NCBI RefSeq assembly: GCF_000787775.1
Contig: NZ_BBPM01000006.1
Location: forward strand, 26,430-74,636
DNA: 48,207 nucleotides
Source of the DNA: Streptacidiphilus carbonis
GTDB taxonomy: Bacteria; Actinomycetota; Actinomycetes; Streptomycetales; Streptomycetaceae
Direction: 5' to 3'
Made by a program: the position numbers and the translations under genes
In this document: positions 1 through 7,406 of the stretch, piece by piece
Layout of the letters: the number at the start of each line of letters is the position of its first letter
Numbering within the stretch: the first letter of the stretch is position 1
Notes under the pieces: generated by a model
The model's database searches: none
Told to the model about the DNA's origin: nothing
The model's input: only the letters and a program-made list of their open reading frames with translations

Positions 1-130
1 GCACCGGTGCCGGTGACCGCGCGGACCTCCCAAACTGCCTGTCAACCGCCTGGAGTCGCCGGGCGGTTCGGTTCAAGGTTGTCCTTGCAAGGTTCTCCTC
101 CGCCCGCACGGCCGGGAGACTTCCCGTTCC

Positions 131-175
131 GGAAGGGTCAGCCATGGTCATGTCCGCGGCGTTCGATGTGCACCC
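131..175 (+). other. Probable 5' end of an unrelated plus-strand gene
   Basis: A strong ribosome binding site (GGAAGGG, 131-137) lies six bases before an ATG at 144, which opens MVMSAAFDVHP. From about 176 onward the DNA is instead the antisense of a cytochrome b gene, so only about eleven codons of this gene can be real. It appears to be a gene start joined to foreign sequence at a rearrangement or assembly junction. The product cannot be identified. Confidence 0.35.
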
Positions 176-406
176 CACCGCGTGCGAGAGCAGGCCGAGC
201 AGCAGCGGCGCGGGCAGCAGTATCCCCGACCACTCGTGCACGGTGACCATCAGGTGGCGACGGCCCACCAGTTGGGCCAGCGGGTTCAGGTACAGGCAGG
301 CGGCGCTCGCCACGCACAGCAGCATCAGGATGCCGGTGCACCGGTGCACCATGCGCTCCCCGGCGCTGAAGCGGCGGATCCGCTCGGGGCGCTCAGGCTG
401 CGTCAC
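176..406 (-). pseudogene. Cytochrome b561-like membrane subunit, N-terminal part only
   Basis: Translation starts at a GTG (406) lying inside the last codons of the upstream molybdopterin oxidoreductase gene, a 14-base overlap typical of coupled subunits. About 77 residues look like the start of a di-haem cytochrome b membrane anchor: a basic N-terminus with ERIRRF, one hydrophobic helix (GILMLLCVASAACLYL), then VTVHEWSGILLP with a candidate haem-ligand histidine and a second helix ending LLSHAV. After about position 176 the frame stays open to the window edge, but the protein becomes hydrophilic and unlike the family. The remaining helices are missing. In intact systems this protein would pass electrons between the membrane and the oxidoreductase. 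The break may be genuine or an assembly artefact near the contig end. Confidence 0.55.
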
Positions 407-1115
407 GGTGCTTGTCCGCGCCGTCGAGCCATCCGTCGACCGCATAGCCGTGCTCCTCCCAGTAGCCGGGGACGACCGTCTCGGTGACCGAGATGCCGGA
501 AAGCCACTTGGCCGACTTGTAGAAGTACATCGGGGCCACATACAGGCGTACCGGTCCGCCGTGCTCATAGGTGATCGGCTTGTCCTGCATGTTGAGGGCC
601 ACCAGGACGTCGCTGCGGCGGGCCTGTTCCAGCGTCAGGCTCTCGCTGTAGGCCCCGTCGAAGCAGGTGAAGCGGATCGCGGCGCCCTTGGCGTGCGCTC
701 CGGCGGCGTCGAGGAGGTCGGCGAGCCGCACGCCCTCGAAGGGGGTGTTCTCCACCCGCCATCCGTCGGTGCACTGCACGTCGTGGACGATCCGGGTCTG
801 CGGCATGGCCTGCAGGTCCGCCAGCGTGTAGGTGCGCGGCCGGTCGACCAGGCCGTCGATCGTCAGCGCGTAGTCGGCGGCGTCCTTGCGCGGCACCGAG
901 CCGACCACACTGTAGTAGCGGAAGCCGCCGGGGTTGGGCAGCAGGCCGGAGAGCCCGGTGGGGTCCTCCTGGGATGCCGTGGCGAGCACACTCTCCCAAC
1001 CGTGCTGCAGATAGGGGGCGGCAGCCAGTCCGGCGGCGCCGGCGCCGAGCATGCCCAGCAGCGCGCGTCGCCCGACGGGTGGACCCTGTGTCTCCTTCGG
1101 CCGTTTCGCAGCCAT
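393..1115 (-). CDS. Molybdopterin-dependent oxidoreductase, sulfite-oxidase/MsrP-like fold
   Basis: This 240-residue protein has the oxidoreductase molybdopterin-binding domain of the sulfite oxidase/YedY family. A twin-arginine-like stretch (GRRALLGMLGAGAAGLAAAP) near the N-terminus suggests Tat export with cofactor bound. The motif VHDVQCTDGW holds the conserved cysteine expected to ligate molybdenum, at about residue 115. GYWEEHGYAVDGWLDG near the C-terminus is also typical of the family. ATG 1115 is preferred over GTG 1121 because AGGAGAGG lies directly upstream with good spacing. The gene overlaps a cytochrome b-like gene that would supply electrons, but that partner is truncated here. 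The substrate is unknown; sulfoxides or sulfite are family precedents only. Confidence 0.85.
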   Translation of the reverse strand: MAAKRPKETQGPPVGRRALLGMLGAGAAGLAAAPYLQHGWESVLATASQEDPTGLSGLLPNPGGFRYYSVVGSVPRKDAADYALTIDGLVDRPRTYTLADLQAMPQTRIVHDVQCTDGWRVENTPFEGVRLADLLDAAGAHAKGAAIRFTCFDGAYSESLTLEQARRSDVLVALNMQDKPITYEHGGPVRLYVAPMYFYKSAKWLSGISVTETVVPGYWEEHGYAVDGWLDGADKHRDAA

Positions 1116-1203
1116 GTGCACCTCTCCTCTGACGTCGCGCCGGTCGGGCGGGCTCGATGTTGCTGCCGGTAAACACGAGCGGCGCCGGATGTCAGTTCAT
1201 TGA

Positions 1204-1211
1204 ACATGTGT
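1204..1211 (+). promoter_or_regulatory. ACATGTGT element, copy 1
   Basis: ACATGTGT in the divergent region between the molybdopterin oxidoreductase (minus) and the SARP-type gene (plus). It is one of six exact copies in the window, all between 1.2 and 13.5 kb and all in or beside promoters. The role is inferred from recurrence only. Confidence 0.4.
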
Positions 1212-1265
1212 TTTGTGGGGCACACCCTTGCCGCCTTGACAACGGCGCCCATGGAGCGGGACCCT

Positions 1266-1292
1266 CGCGTCACCGGTTTAAGCGGTGACGCG
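1266..1292. promoter_or_regulatory. Palindromic operator A (GTCACC-N9-GGTGAC)
   Basis: A perfect inverted repeat with ten-base arms (CGCGTCACCG / CGGTGACGCG) around a seven-base AT-containing centre. The core 1269-1289 matches three other sites in the window. It lies about 73 bases before the SARP-type start (1365) and about 150 bases upstream of the oxidoreductase start (1115), so it could control either. Confidence 0.6.
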
Positions 1293-1364
1293 ATGGTCTC
1301 GAAGATAGCACCGCCTCCGGCACAGGCACGGACACAGGCACAGAAGGGCAAGGTCGGCCGCAAG

Positions 1365-2333
1365 ATGCAGGCGAACGTGCACTACTCGCTTCTCGGCAGC
1401 GTGCGGGCGCTGCGCGGTGGCACCGAACTCGATCTCGGGCCGCCCAAACGGCTCGCCCTGCTTGCCCTGCTCCTGCTGCGCGCCCCCGGCCCCATGACGC
1501 TCAGCGAGGCGGTGGACATCCTGTGGGACGAGGAACCCCCCGTCAGCGCCGTCAACGTCGTACACCGGCACATCGGTGCGCTGCGCAGAAGCCTGGAGCC
1601 GGCGCTGCGCAGCCGCAAGGACGCGGAACACCTGGTGCGCGCCGCCGACGGATACCGGCTCCTGGTCGACGCCTCGTCGTCCGACCTGCTGCGTTTCCGC
1701 GAGCTGCGCACCCGGGCACAGGCCGCGGCCGGGGGCGGCGATCCGGCACGGGCTGTGCCCGACTTCACCGCGGCCCTGCGGATCTGGCGCAGCCCCGTCG
1801 TCGCCGCAGGCACGTCGGTGGCCCGGCATCCCGTCTTCACCTCGGTGGGCCACGAATTCGTGGCCACGGCGAAGGAGGCCGCCGACGTCGTCCTCGACTC
1901 CGCTCCCGAACAGGCGGAGTACGTGCTGACGGCCCTGCGCGCGGCTGCCGGGGCCCACCCCTTCGACGAGGCCCTGCACTCCCGGATCATCAGGGTTCTC
2001 GGAGCCACCGGCCGACAGGCCGAGGCGCTGCAGCACTTCGAATCCGTTCGCCGCACCCTGGACCACGAACTCGGCGTCGAACCCGGCCCCGACCTGTCCG
2101 CCGCGCGGCGACAACTGCTCCGGCCCAGGTCCTCCCCGACTCCCGGCGGCCCGGTCCGGGCGCCCGGAGCGGGGGCCCGACCACCGACCGCGCCCACACC
2201 TTTCATCCGGTGTCCCTGTCCCCGCCGACCGTGGGTTCGTCTCGACCGAGACATGTGTCGGCAATCGAGCCCTGTACTGCCTGAGCAGCCCCTCGGCCGA
2301 GGGGCAAACGCCCGGTACACGTATGCTCGGTCC
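1365..2333 (+). CDS. SARP/AfsR-type transcriptional activator (HTH plus BTAD), no stop codon
   Basis: The first 250 residues follow the Streptomyces antibiotic regulatory protein layout. An OmpR-like winged helix (LLGSVRALRGG, GPPKRLALLALLL, NVVHRHIGALRRSLEP) is followed by a bacterial transcriptional activation domain ending in ALQHFESVRRTLDHELGVEPGPDL. Such proteins activate promoters as small SARPs without ATPase domains. ATG 1365 begins just before conserved sequence; the ribosome site is weak. There is no stop at the expected end. The frame continues through about 60 low-complexity, Pro/Arg-rich residues and enters the SnoaL-like protein at 2334 in frame. Operator A lies about 75 bases upstream. 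Either the stop has been lost, producing a 469-residue fusion, or the downstream gene is also started separately. Confidence 0.75.
2251..2258 (+). promoter_or_regulatory. ACATGTGT element, copy 2
   Basis: ACATGTGT lies 76 bases before the SnoaL-like start at 2334, inside the frame-open linker after the SARP-type domain. A promoter-like element here argues that the SnoaL-like gene has its own promoter and that the fused frame is incidental. Confidence 0.4.
2322..2327 (+). promoter_or_regulatory. Possible -10 box for leaderless start of SnoaL-like gene
   Basis: TATGCT ends six bases before the ATG at 2334, and no Shine-Dalgarno sequence precedes that ATG. This arrangement fits a leaderless transcript, which is common in Streptomyces. 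No convincing -35 hexamer was seen. Confidence 0.35.
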
Positions 2334-2774
2334 ATGAGCACCTCACCGGAGACCGCCGTCGCCAACTTGATCGCCCAGTACGCCGAGCGCGTCGACGCAG
2401 GGGACTTCGCGGGCGTCGGCGAGCTGTTCCAGGACGCCACGTTCCTCGGCAGCGGCACGCCGGCCGTGGGCCGCGACGCCGTGGAGGGCATGCTCCGGGA
2501 GAGCGTGATCCGCTACGAGGACGGAACACCGCGTACCCATCACATGACGACCAACCTCGTCATCGACGTCGACCCGCAGGCCCGAACCGCCACCGCCCGT
2601 TCCTACGTCACCGTCTTCCAGGCGCTGCCCGGCCTCCCGTTGCAGGCCGTGGCCGCGGGGACCTACAACGACCGGTTCAGCGGCGACGGCGGCCACTGGC
2701 GGTTCACCCACCGCCAGGTCCGCATCCGGCTGGTCGGCGACGTCAGCCGCCACCTGCGTCCCGCGCCGCGCTGA
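2334..2774 (+). CDS. SnoaL-like / NTF2-fold protein
   Basis: A 146-residue single-domain protein of the SnoaL-like superfamily. It starts with ETAVANLIAQYAERVDAGDFAGVGELF and has FLGSGTPAVGRDAVEGML, HHMTTNLVIDVD and a C-terminal strand (WRFTHRQVRIRLVGDVS) expected of the cone-shaped NTF2 fold. Members act as small cyclases, hydratases or ligand-binding proteins, often as accessory enzymes in secondary metabolism; the substrate is not predictable here. The frame is continuous with the upstream SARP-type gene, but ATG 2334 is a natural start because the domain begins right after it. It converges with the VOC gene across a strong terminator hairpin. Confidence 0.8.
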   Translation: MSTSPETAVANLIAQYAERVDAGDFAGVGELFQDATFLGSGTPAVGRDAVEGMLRESVIRYEDGTPRTHHMTTNLVIDVDPQARTATARSYVTVFQALPGLPLQAVAAGTYNDRFSGDGGHWRFTHRQVRIRLVGDVSRHLRPAPR

Positions 2775-2802
2775 GCGGCCCCCGCGTTCCGGCGGGGGCC
2801 GC
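2775..2802. terminator. Bidirectional terminator hairpin
   Basis: Perfect 11-base arms (GCGGCCCCCGC / GCGGGGGCCGC) with a six-base loop begin directly after the SnoaL-like stop and lie between convergent genes. Streptomyces terminators often lack a U tract, so the stem alone is persuasive. Confidence 0.75.
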
Positions 2803-2851
2803 CGTCGTCGGCAGGACCTCCGCCGGATGTGTCACACGACCTCTGTGCGTC

Positions 2852-3292
2852 TCAGCGGCCGGGGGCGCGTTCCGTGATCTCCTGGAGGAACCAGCCGTTG
2901 CCGTCGGGGTCCTCGAAGGCGCCGAAGGTGCCGTAGCTGGCCCGGTCGGGGTGCAGGCCGGGCACGCGGTGACCGGTACCCGCGTGGCGGAAGGCACCGG
3001 TGGAGTCCCGGAAGGGGCCGGAGACCGTCACCCCGCGGGAGGCCAGCTCCTGCAGGGCCGCGACGATGTCGGTGACGGTCAGCTGAAGGCCGTGCAGGGT
3101 GCCCGGCTGCTGCTCGGAGAGGCCCTCCCCGAAGATGACCGAGCACTCCGAACCGGGAGGAGTCACCTGGACGATCCGGTAGCCGTCGTTGATCGGAAAG
3201 TCGGCGTCCAGGCGCCAGCCGAGCTGCCCGACGTAGAAGGCCTTGGCACGGTCGGCGTCGGACACGGGCAGGATGACGACTTCGAGCTTCAT
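2852..3292 (-). CDS. VOC-family (glyoxalase-like) protein
   Basis: A 146-residue vicinal oxygen chelate protein with the two beta-alpha-beta-beta-beta modules of the family. It opens MKLEVVILPVSDADRAKAFYVGQLGWRL-style, has the mid-segment LHGLQLTVTDIVAALQELASRGV, and ends FGAFEDPDGNGWFLQEIT. The relatives include glyoxalase/bleomycin-resistance-like enzymes that bind a divalent metal, but no specific substrate is indicated. The ATG at 3292 fits the conserved start, though the ribosome site is weak; a GTG six bases earlier is also possible. It lies directly downstream of, and in frame with, the DUF2255 gene with no intervening stop, so it could be made as the C-terminal half of a fusion. Confidence 0.82.
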   Translation of the reverse strand: MKLEVVILPVSDADRAKAFYVGQLGWRLDADFPINDGYRIVQVTPPGSECSVIFGEGLSEQQPGTLHGLQLTVTDIVAALQELASRGVTVSGPFRDSTGAFRHAGTGHRVPGLHPDRASYGTFGAFEDPDGNGWFLQEITERAPGR

Positions 3293-3709
3293 ATCCACGG
3301 TGCTGTCTCGCTTTCGCTGGAGGTGTGACGTATGTGTCGGGGCCGGGGATATGCGTACTGTCGCCGTACGTGCCCCGGGGCTCGCCACCAGGGCGGCCGC
3401 GGTACTTCCGTACCTGCTGCGGTAGGCTCCGTCGATCTCGTCGGCGGGCCCGGTGTCGCCTGCGTGCAGGAGGACCTCACGGGTGGCGTCTCCGATCCTG
3501 ACGCTGCCGCGTCCGTACCGCTGTGCCGCCCGGAACCAGCCCGAGCGCACTCCCCCGTAGGCACGGACGAAGAGTTGGCCGCCGACCAGGACCATGCCGA
3601 GCTCCACGCCTTCCTGACCGCTGCTTCCGGCGGTCAGGACCAGGGATCGGCTCTCGCTGAGCAGACTGAGTTCTTCGGCTGTCCAGCCGGCGGAGGTCGG
3701 CATATCCAT
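3293..3709 (-). CDS. DUF2255 family protein, frame runs on into the VOC gene
   Basis: About 120 residues match the DUF2255 pattern: GWTAEEL near the start, LFVRAYGGVRSGWFRAAQRYGRGSVRIG in the middle, and EIDGAYRSRYGSTAAALVASP before ATVRIS at the end. The family resembles small split-barrel proteins and has no established function. The natural end is near 3340, but no stop codon occurs before the VOC start at 3292, so the frames are joined by about 16 linker residues. The start is uncertain: ATG 3709 and ATG 3703 are both possible, with no clear ribosome site. It is divergent from the hydrolase at 3853, with an ACATGTGT element between them. Confidence 0.65.
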
Positions 3710-3744
3710 GCATCCGAGTCTGGCATCGGCATCGTGGTCCGGTA

Positions 3745-3752
3745 ACACATGT
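3745..3752 (-). promoter_or_regulatory. ACATGTGT element, copy 3
   Basis: ACATGTGT on the minus strand, 36 bases upstream of the DUF2255 ATG and about 100 bases upstream of the divergent hydrolase. Same element as at 1204, 2251, 10426, 13387 and 13408. Confidence 0.4.
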
Positions 3753-3852
3753 GGGGGGGCAGGTTTCTTCCCAGGCAGAAACCTGTCTCTTCCTCCCGGT
3801 GCGATCCGCCGTCATCGTGGAGACGTCAGCACCGATCAACGAGGAGCTCTCC

Positions 3853-4803
3853 ATGGCGAGGACCAACGTCACCTTCGACAGCGCCGGCATCCCGATCGCC
3901 GCCCACCTCCACCTCCCCGACGCGCCCGCGCCGGGTCCGCTTCCGGCCGTCGTGGTCGGCCACCCCGGCACCGGGGTCAAGGAGCAGACCGCTGGTACCT
4001 ACGCCCAGGCGCTGGCCGACCGCGGCTTCGCCGCCCTCGCCTTCGACGCCGCGTACCAGGGCGAGTCGGGCGGTGCGCCCAGGGGGCTGGAGGACCCCGC
4101 TCAGCGGGTGGAGGACTTCAAGGCCGCCGTCTCCTACCTCACCACGCGCGGCGAGGTCGACGCCGAACGCATCGGCGTCCTGGGCATCTGCGCCTCCGGC
4201 GGCTACTCGCTGTCCGCCGCCGGAGGCGACCACCGCATCAGGGCCCTGGCCACCGTAAGCGGCGTCGACGTCGCCCGCCAGTTCCGCTTCGGCGCCGACG
4301 GCGCCCAGGACCCGGCCCTCTTCCAGAGCCTCCTGGACGCCGCCGCCCTGGCCCGCACCGCCGCGGCCCGCGGCGAGGACCCCGGGGCGATGACCATGTT
4401 CCCCGACACCGCCGAACAGGCCGCGGCGCTCGGCGGGGAGCACGGTGTGGAGGGCTTCGAGTACTACTGCACCGCGCGCGGACTGCACGAGCGCTCGGCG
4501 AAGTCCCTGGCCTGGCCCAGCATCGACAAGCTGGCCTTCTTCGACGCATTCCGGGCCGTCCCGCTCATCGGTCCCCGCCCGCTGCTCCAGATCGTCGGGT
4601 CCCGCGCCATCACCTCCTGGATGGCTGTCGAGGTGCACCACCTCGCCACCGGACCCAAGGAACTCCACTGGATCGAAGGCGCCAGCCATGTCGACCTCTA
4701 CGACCGCAAGGAGTACATCGACCCCGCCGTCGACAGGCTCGCCGACTTCTTCACGGCCAACCTCACCGCCGACCTCACCACCGCCCTCGGCGCCGGACGC
4801 TGA
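3853..4803 (+). CDS. Alpha/beta hydrolase, dienelactone-hydrolase-like
   Basis: A 316-residue cytosolic hydrolase with no signal peptide. The oxyanion strand is VVVGHPGTGVKEQ. The nucleophile elbow reads GICASGGYS, a C-A-S-G-G variant of G-x-S-x-G in which serine is the likely nucleophile. The C-terminal histidine sits in GASHVDLYDR. Relatives include YcjY-type and dienelactone hydrolases acting on esters or lactones; the substrate here is unknown. ATG 3853 follows GAGGAG by seven bases. It is divergent from DUF2255/VOC and ends five bases from the convergent MmyB-like regulator. Confidence 0.85.
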   Translation: MARTNVTFDSAGIPIAAHLHLPDAPAPGPLPAVVVGHPGTGVKEQTAGTYAQALADRGFAALAFDAAYQGESGGAPRGLEDPAQRVEDFKAAVSYLTTRGEVDAERIGVLGICASGGYSLSAAGGDHRIRALATVSGVDVARQFRFGADGAQDPALFQSLLDAAALARTAAARGEDPGAMTMFPDTAEQAAALGGEHGVEGFEYYCTARGLHERSAKSLAWPSIDKLAFFDAFRAVPLIGPRPLLQIVGSRAITSWMAVEVHHLATGPKELHWIEGASHVDLYDRKEYIDPAVDRLADFFTANLTADLTTALGAGR

Positions 4804-4808
4804 GACGG

Positions 4809-5657
4809 TCAGCCGAACAGGTTCCGGTCGGACGCCGTCAACGAGGTGAGGATGCGCAGGGCGTCATGGCTCGGGCTGCCGGGTTCGGCGGTCAGCACCA
4901 TCAGCTGACCCGAGCCGTCCGGGCTGCTCCAGGTGTCGCAGTCGAGAGTGATGTCGCCGACCACCGGGTGCCGGTAGTGCTTGGTCCCGTAGTGGGATCC
5001 CATCACCCGGTGCTCCGCCCACCAGGACCGGAAGTCGGCGCTCCGGGCCGAGAGTTCAGCTGTCATCCGGGCGAGGCCGGGGTCCTCGTGGTCGGCTGCC
5101 GCGGCCATCCGCAGCGCGGCGACGGCGTCGCGGGCGTCGTGTTCCCACTCCCGGTGCATGCCGCGGACGACCGGGTGTGTGAACAGCAGGCTCACATAGT
5201 TGCGCCGCTCCGGCGGGACGGCGGAGAAGTCGGTGTACAGGGCCGCGGCGGCGGAGTTCCAGGCGAGGATGTCCAGGCGTCTGCTGAGCAGGATGCCGGG
5301 GGTCTCCGCGAGTTGGTCGAGCAGGCGCCGGACCACTGGCCGTACCCGCTGGGCGGGCTGCCGCCGGGGCCGGGCGTCAGCGCGGCCGGCGACCTCGTAG
5401 AGGTACCTCTGCTGGTCGTCGTCGAAGCGGAGGGCTCTGGCCAGGGTGGCCAGGACGGAGGCGGACGCGCGGACCCGTCCCTGCTCCAGCCGGGTGTAGT
5501 AGTCGACGCTGATGGCCGCCAACCGGGCCACCTCCTCGCGGCGCAGTCCGGCCACTCTGCGTGGTGAGTCCGTCGCGGGCAGGCCGCAGTCGTCCGGGGT
5601 CAGTTGGGCCCGCCGGGCCCTGAGGAAGGCCCCGATCTCGCGTTGGTCGGATGCCAC
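4809..5657 (-). CDS. XRE-family regulator with MmyB-like ligand-binding domain
   Basis: A 282-residue transcription factor. The N-terminal helix-turn-helix (GAFLRARRAQLTP, VAGLRREEVARLAAISVDYY, LEQGR) is followed by a PAS-like MmyB domain (ILAWNSAAAALYTDF, NYVSLLFTHPVVRG, LTAELSARSADFRSWWAEH, RHPVVGDITLDCD). Homologues commonly regulate an adjacent oxidoreductase and may sense a fatty or small hydrophobic ligand. The GTG at 5657 has AAGGAG seven bases upstream. The nearest downstream neighbour on the same strand is the convergent hydrolase, so the target may be itself or the SRPBCC gene upstream. No inverted repeat stands out in its short promoter. Confidence 0.88.
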   Translation of the reverse strand: MASDQREIGAFLRARRAQLTPDDCGLPATDSPRRVAGLRREEVARLAAISVDYYTRLEQGRVRASASVLATLARALRFDDDQQRYLYEVAGRADARPRRQPAQRVRPVVRRLLDQLAETPGILLSRRLDILAWNSAAAALYTDFSAVPPERRNYVSLLFTHPVVRGMHREWEHDARDAVAALRMAAAADHEDPGLARMTAELSARSADFRSWWAEHRVMGSHYGTKHYRHPVVGDITLDCDTWSSPDGSGQLMVLTAEPGSPSHDALRILTSLTASDRNLFG

Positions 5658-5728
5658 GGTCGCACTCCTTCTTTCCCTGTGGTCGGACGTACCCGGGGCC
5701 GGCGGCGGGTGCCGCCGGCCCCTTCGGG

Positions 5729-6157
5729 TCACTTCGCCTTCAGCGGCACCGCGAAGGACTTGCGCAGGGAGGCGGGGGCGGCCAGCGGCAGCAGCGATGC
5801 CAGCACCTTTCCCTTGAGTGTGCCGGGCTGCCGTGTCAGTTCGACGTCGACGCGGGTGCCGTCGCCCTCCGGGGTCATGGTGAAGACCCAGCCGCCCCCG
5901 GCGCCGAAAAGCTTGGAGTCGAGTGTGGTGATGGTGACCTTGTCGCCCTCGGGGTTCCATTCGTAGCGGGCCCGCTCCCAGGCGGCGGCGGTGCCCTCGG
6001 TCACCTCGGCCCAGCCGTCGCCGAGTTGGTGGACCGTGAAGTGCTCGGCGTCGATCGTGGGCCAGGCCTGGGGTCGGCCGGGCCCGAAGTCGGTCAGCAC
6101 CCCCATGACGTCCTTCGGGCTGAGGGTGGAGACGAGGTGGAAGCGTACGACAGCCAT
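5729..6157 (-). CDS. SRPBCC (START-like) family protein
   Basis: A 142-residue helix-grip protein related to polyketide cyclase/dehydrase and lipid-binding START-like proteins. Landmarks are MAVVRFHLVS at the start, VMGVLTDFGPGRPQAWPTID, a central beta region (DKVTITTLDSKLFGAGGGWVF, where only parts are family-like) and a C-terminal helix rich in Leu and Lys. It probably binds a hydrophobic ligand; no catalytic residues can be assigned. ATG 6157 follows GAAGGAAG by five bases. A promoter with TTGACC-N17-AAACAT lies upstream, and its -35 box falls inside palindromic operator B, so the gene is probably controlled by whatever binds the four related sites. Confidence 0.8.
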   Translation of the reverse strand: MAVVRFHLVSTLSPKDVMGVLTDFGPGRPQAWPTIDAEHFTVHQLGDGWAEVTEGTAAAWERARYEWNPEGDKVTITTLDSKLFGAGGGWVFTMTPEGDGTRVDVELTRQPGTLKGKVLASLLPLAAPASLRKSFAVPLKAK

Positions 6158-6215
6158 GAGTCTTCCTTCGAAAAAGTAACCGGTCTGACCGGTGATGAAT
6201 GTTTCACGGAACTCA

Positions 6216-6236
6216 GTCACCGGTCAAGGCGGTGAC
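6216..6236. promoter_or_regulatory. Palindromic operator B (GTCACC-N9-GGTGAC)
   Basis: GTCACC-GGTCAAGGC-GGTGAC, about 60 bases upstream of the SRPBCC start. On the minus strand its centre provides the -35 hexamer TTGACC, with AAACAT 17 bases further on as the -10. A protein bound here would cover the -35 box. Same layout as operator D. Confidence 0.65.
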
Positions 6237-6455
6237 GATGGATGCGCCAGGATGTGCGGATCGCACAGGTCTGGTGTGAACTGCTCCGGCGGAACCGTCC
6301 AACTGGACGCCAGTGGCACGGCGACGGGCAGACTGCCGGCGAGAACCCAGGCGATGTCGTCGCCACCGGCGAGCTGGGCCCCCGTCAGCGGCCAGGCGCC
6401 GCGGGTGATCGTCCGAAACAGCACGACCGGCGCCGAGAGCAGCAGCGCGGTCGGA
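6224..6455 (-). pseudogene. Membrane-protein remnant, possibly C-terminus of a TauE/SafE-type permease
   Basis: A coding-like minus frame begins right after the Bax-inhibitor-type stop with no start codon. It reads SPTALLLSAPVVLFRTITRG, then IAWVLAGSLPVAVPLASSW, then degenerates into a Pro-rich tail up to a stop at 6224. The hydrophobic segments and the AGSLP-like turn resemble the last repeats of sulfite-exporter (TSUP) proteins, but the match is weak. It is best treated as a decayed gene end; operator B overlaps its final codons. Confidence 0.3.
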
Positions 6456-6456
6456 C

Positions 6457-7311
6457 TCAATCGTCGCCGCGCAGGATGGTCAGCACCCGCAGGGCCTCGA
6501 GGTAGATCCAGACCAGGGTCAGCGTGAGTCCGAAGGCCGCCAGCCACGCCTCGTCCCGCGGAGCGCCGTTGGCCTCCGCTTCCTCGATCTGTTTGAAGTC
6601 CAGTGCCAGGAAGGACGCCCCGAGGATGATGCCGACGATGCCGAAGGCGATTCCCAGGCCGCCGCTGTCGAAGCCGAGGCCGTTCCCGCTGCCGAAGGCG
6701 GAGAACAGCGAGTCGACGACCATGAGCAGGACGAAGCCGGCTCCCGCGGCCAGGACGAAGCCGGAGAACCGCGCCGTGACGCGGATCCACCGCATCCGAT
6801 AGGCGATCAGCACGCCCGCCGAGACGGCCAGTGTGCCCAGTACCGCCTGGACGACGACGCCGGGTGCGACATACGTCGAGGTGACGTTGGACAGGACCCC
6901 GATGAAGACGCCCTCGAAGGCCGCGTAGCCGATGATCAGGGCCGGCACGGCGGTGCGCCTGACATTCTGGACGATCGCCAGGACGAAGGCGACCAGGGCG
7001 GAGACCACCGCGATGCCGTACGACCGGTTGACGTCCACTTCGTCCACCGGCAGCAGGGTCCAGGACAGCAGTGCCGCCACTGCGACGGTGCCCAGGGTCG
7101 CGGCGGCGCGGACCACGACGTCGTCCAGGGTCATGGTCCTGCCTTCGGCCGGGACCGCGCCCGCGGGGGCGCCGGCGTCGAACCCGGCGTAGCGCCCGGC
7201 CGACTGGTGCCCGGCGGCAGTGGCGGCGCCCACCGGGAGCGGGGCACCGGCTACCGGGGCGCCGCGGCGGCCGAATTCCTTCCGGGTCAGGATCGGATTG
7301 CTCGATTTCAC
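6457..7311 (-). CDS. Bax inhibitor-1 / YccA-family membrane protein
   Basis: A 284-residue protein with a roughly 60-residue hydrophilic N-terminus (SNPILTRKEFGRRG...) and seven hydrophobic helices. Characteristic stretches are MTLDDVVVRAAATLGT, SYGIAVVSALVAFVL, GYAAFEGVFIGVLSN, TARFSGFVLAAGAGFVLLM and LDFKQIEEAEANGAPRDEAWLA with the conserved acidic cluster thought to act in Ca2+/H+ conduction in this superfamily. GTG 7311 is well supported by AAGGAG seven bases upstream. Actinobacterial members carry this extra N-terminal extension and their role is not established. It stands alone; neighbours are unrelated hydrolases. Confidence 0.9.
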   Translation of the reverse strand: MKSSNPILTRKEFGRRGAPVAGAPLPVGAATAAGHQSAGRYAGFDAGAPAGAVPAEGRTMTLDDVVVRAAATLGTVAVAALLSWTLLPVDEVDVNRSYGIAVVSALVAFVLAIVQNVRRTAVPALIIGYAAFEGVFIGVLSNVTSTYVAPGVVVQAVLGTLAVSAGVLIAYRMRWIRVTARFSGFVLAAGAGFVLLMVVDSLFSAFGSGNGLGFDSGGLGIAFGIVGIILGASFLALDFKQIEEAEANGAPRDEAWLAAFGLTLTLVWIYLEALRVLTILRGDD

Positions 7312-7406
7312 TCTGGTTCTCCTTCTGGTGCCAGGACCGGCGGCCGCACTGGTACGTGCGGCCGCCGCTCCTGGATGGCGTGTCCTCCGAGCGAGTTGGC
7401 GGACCC

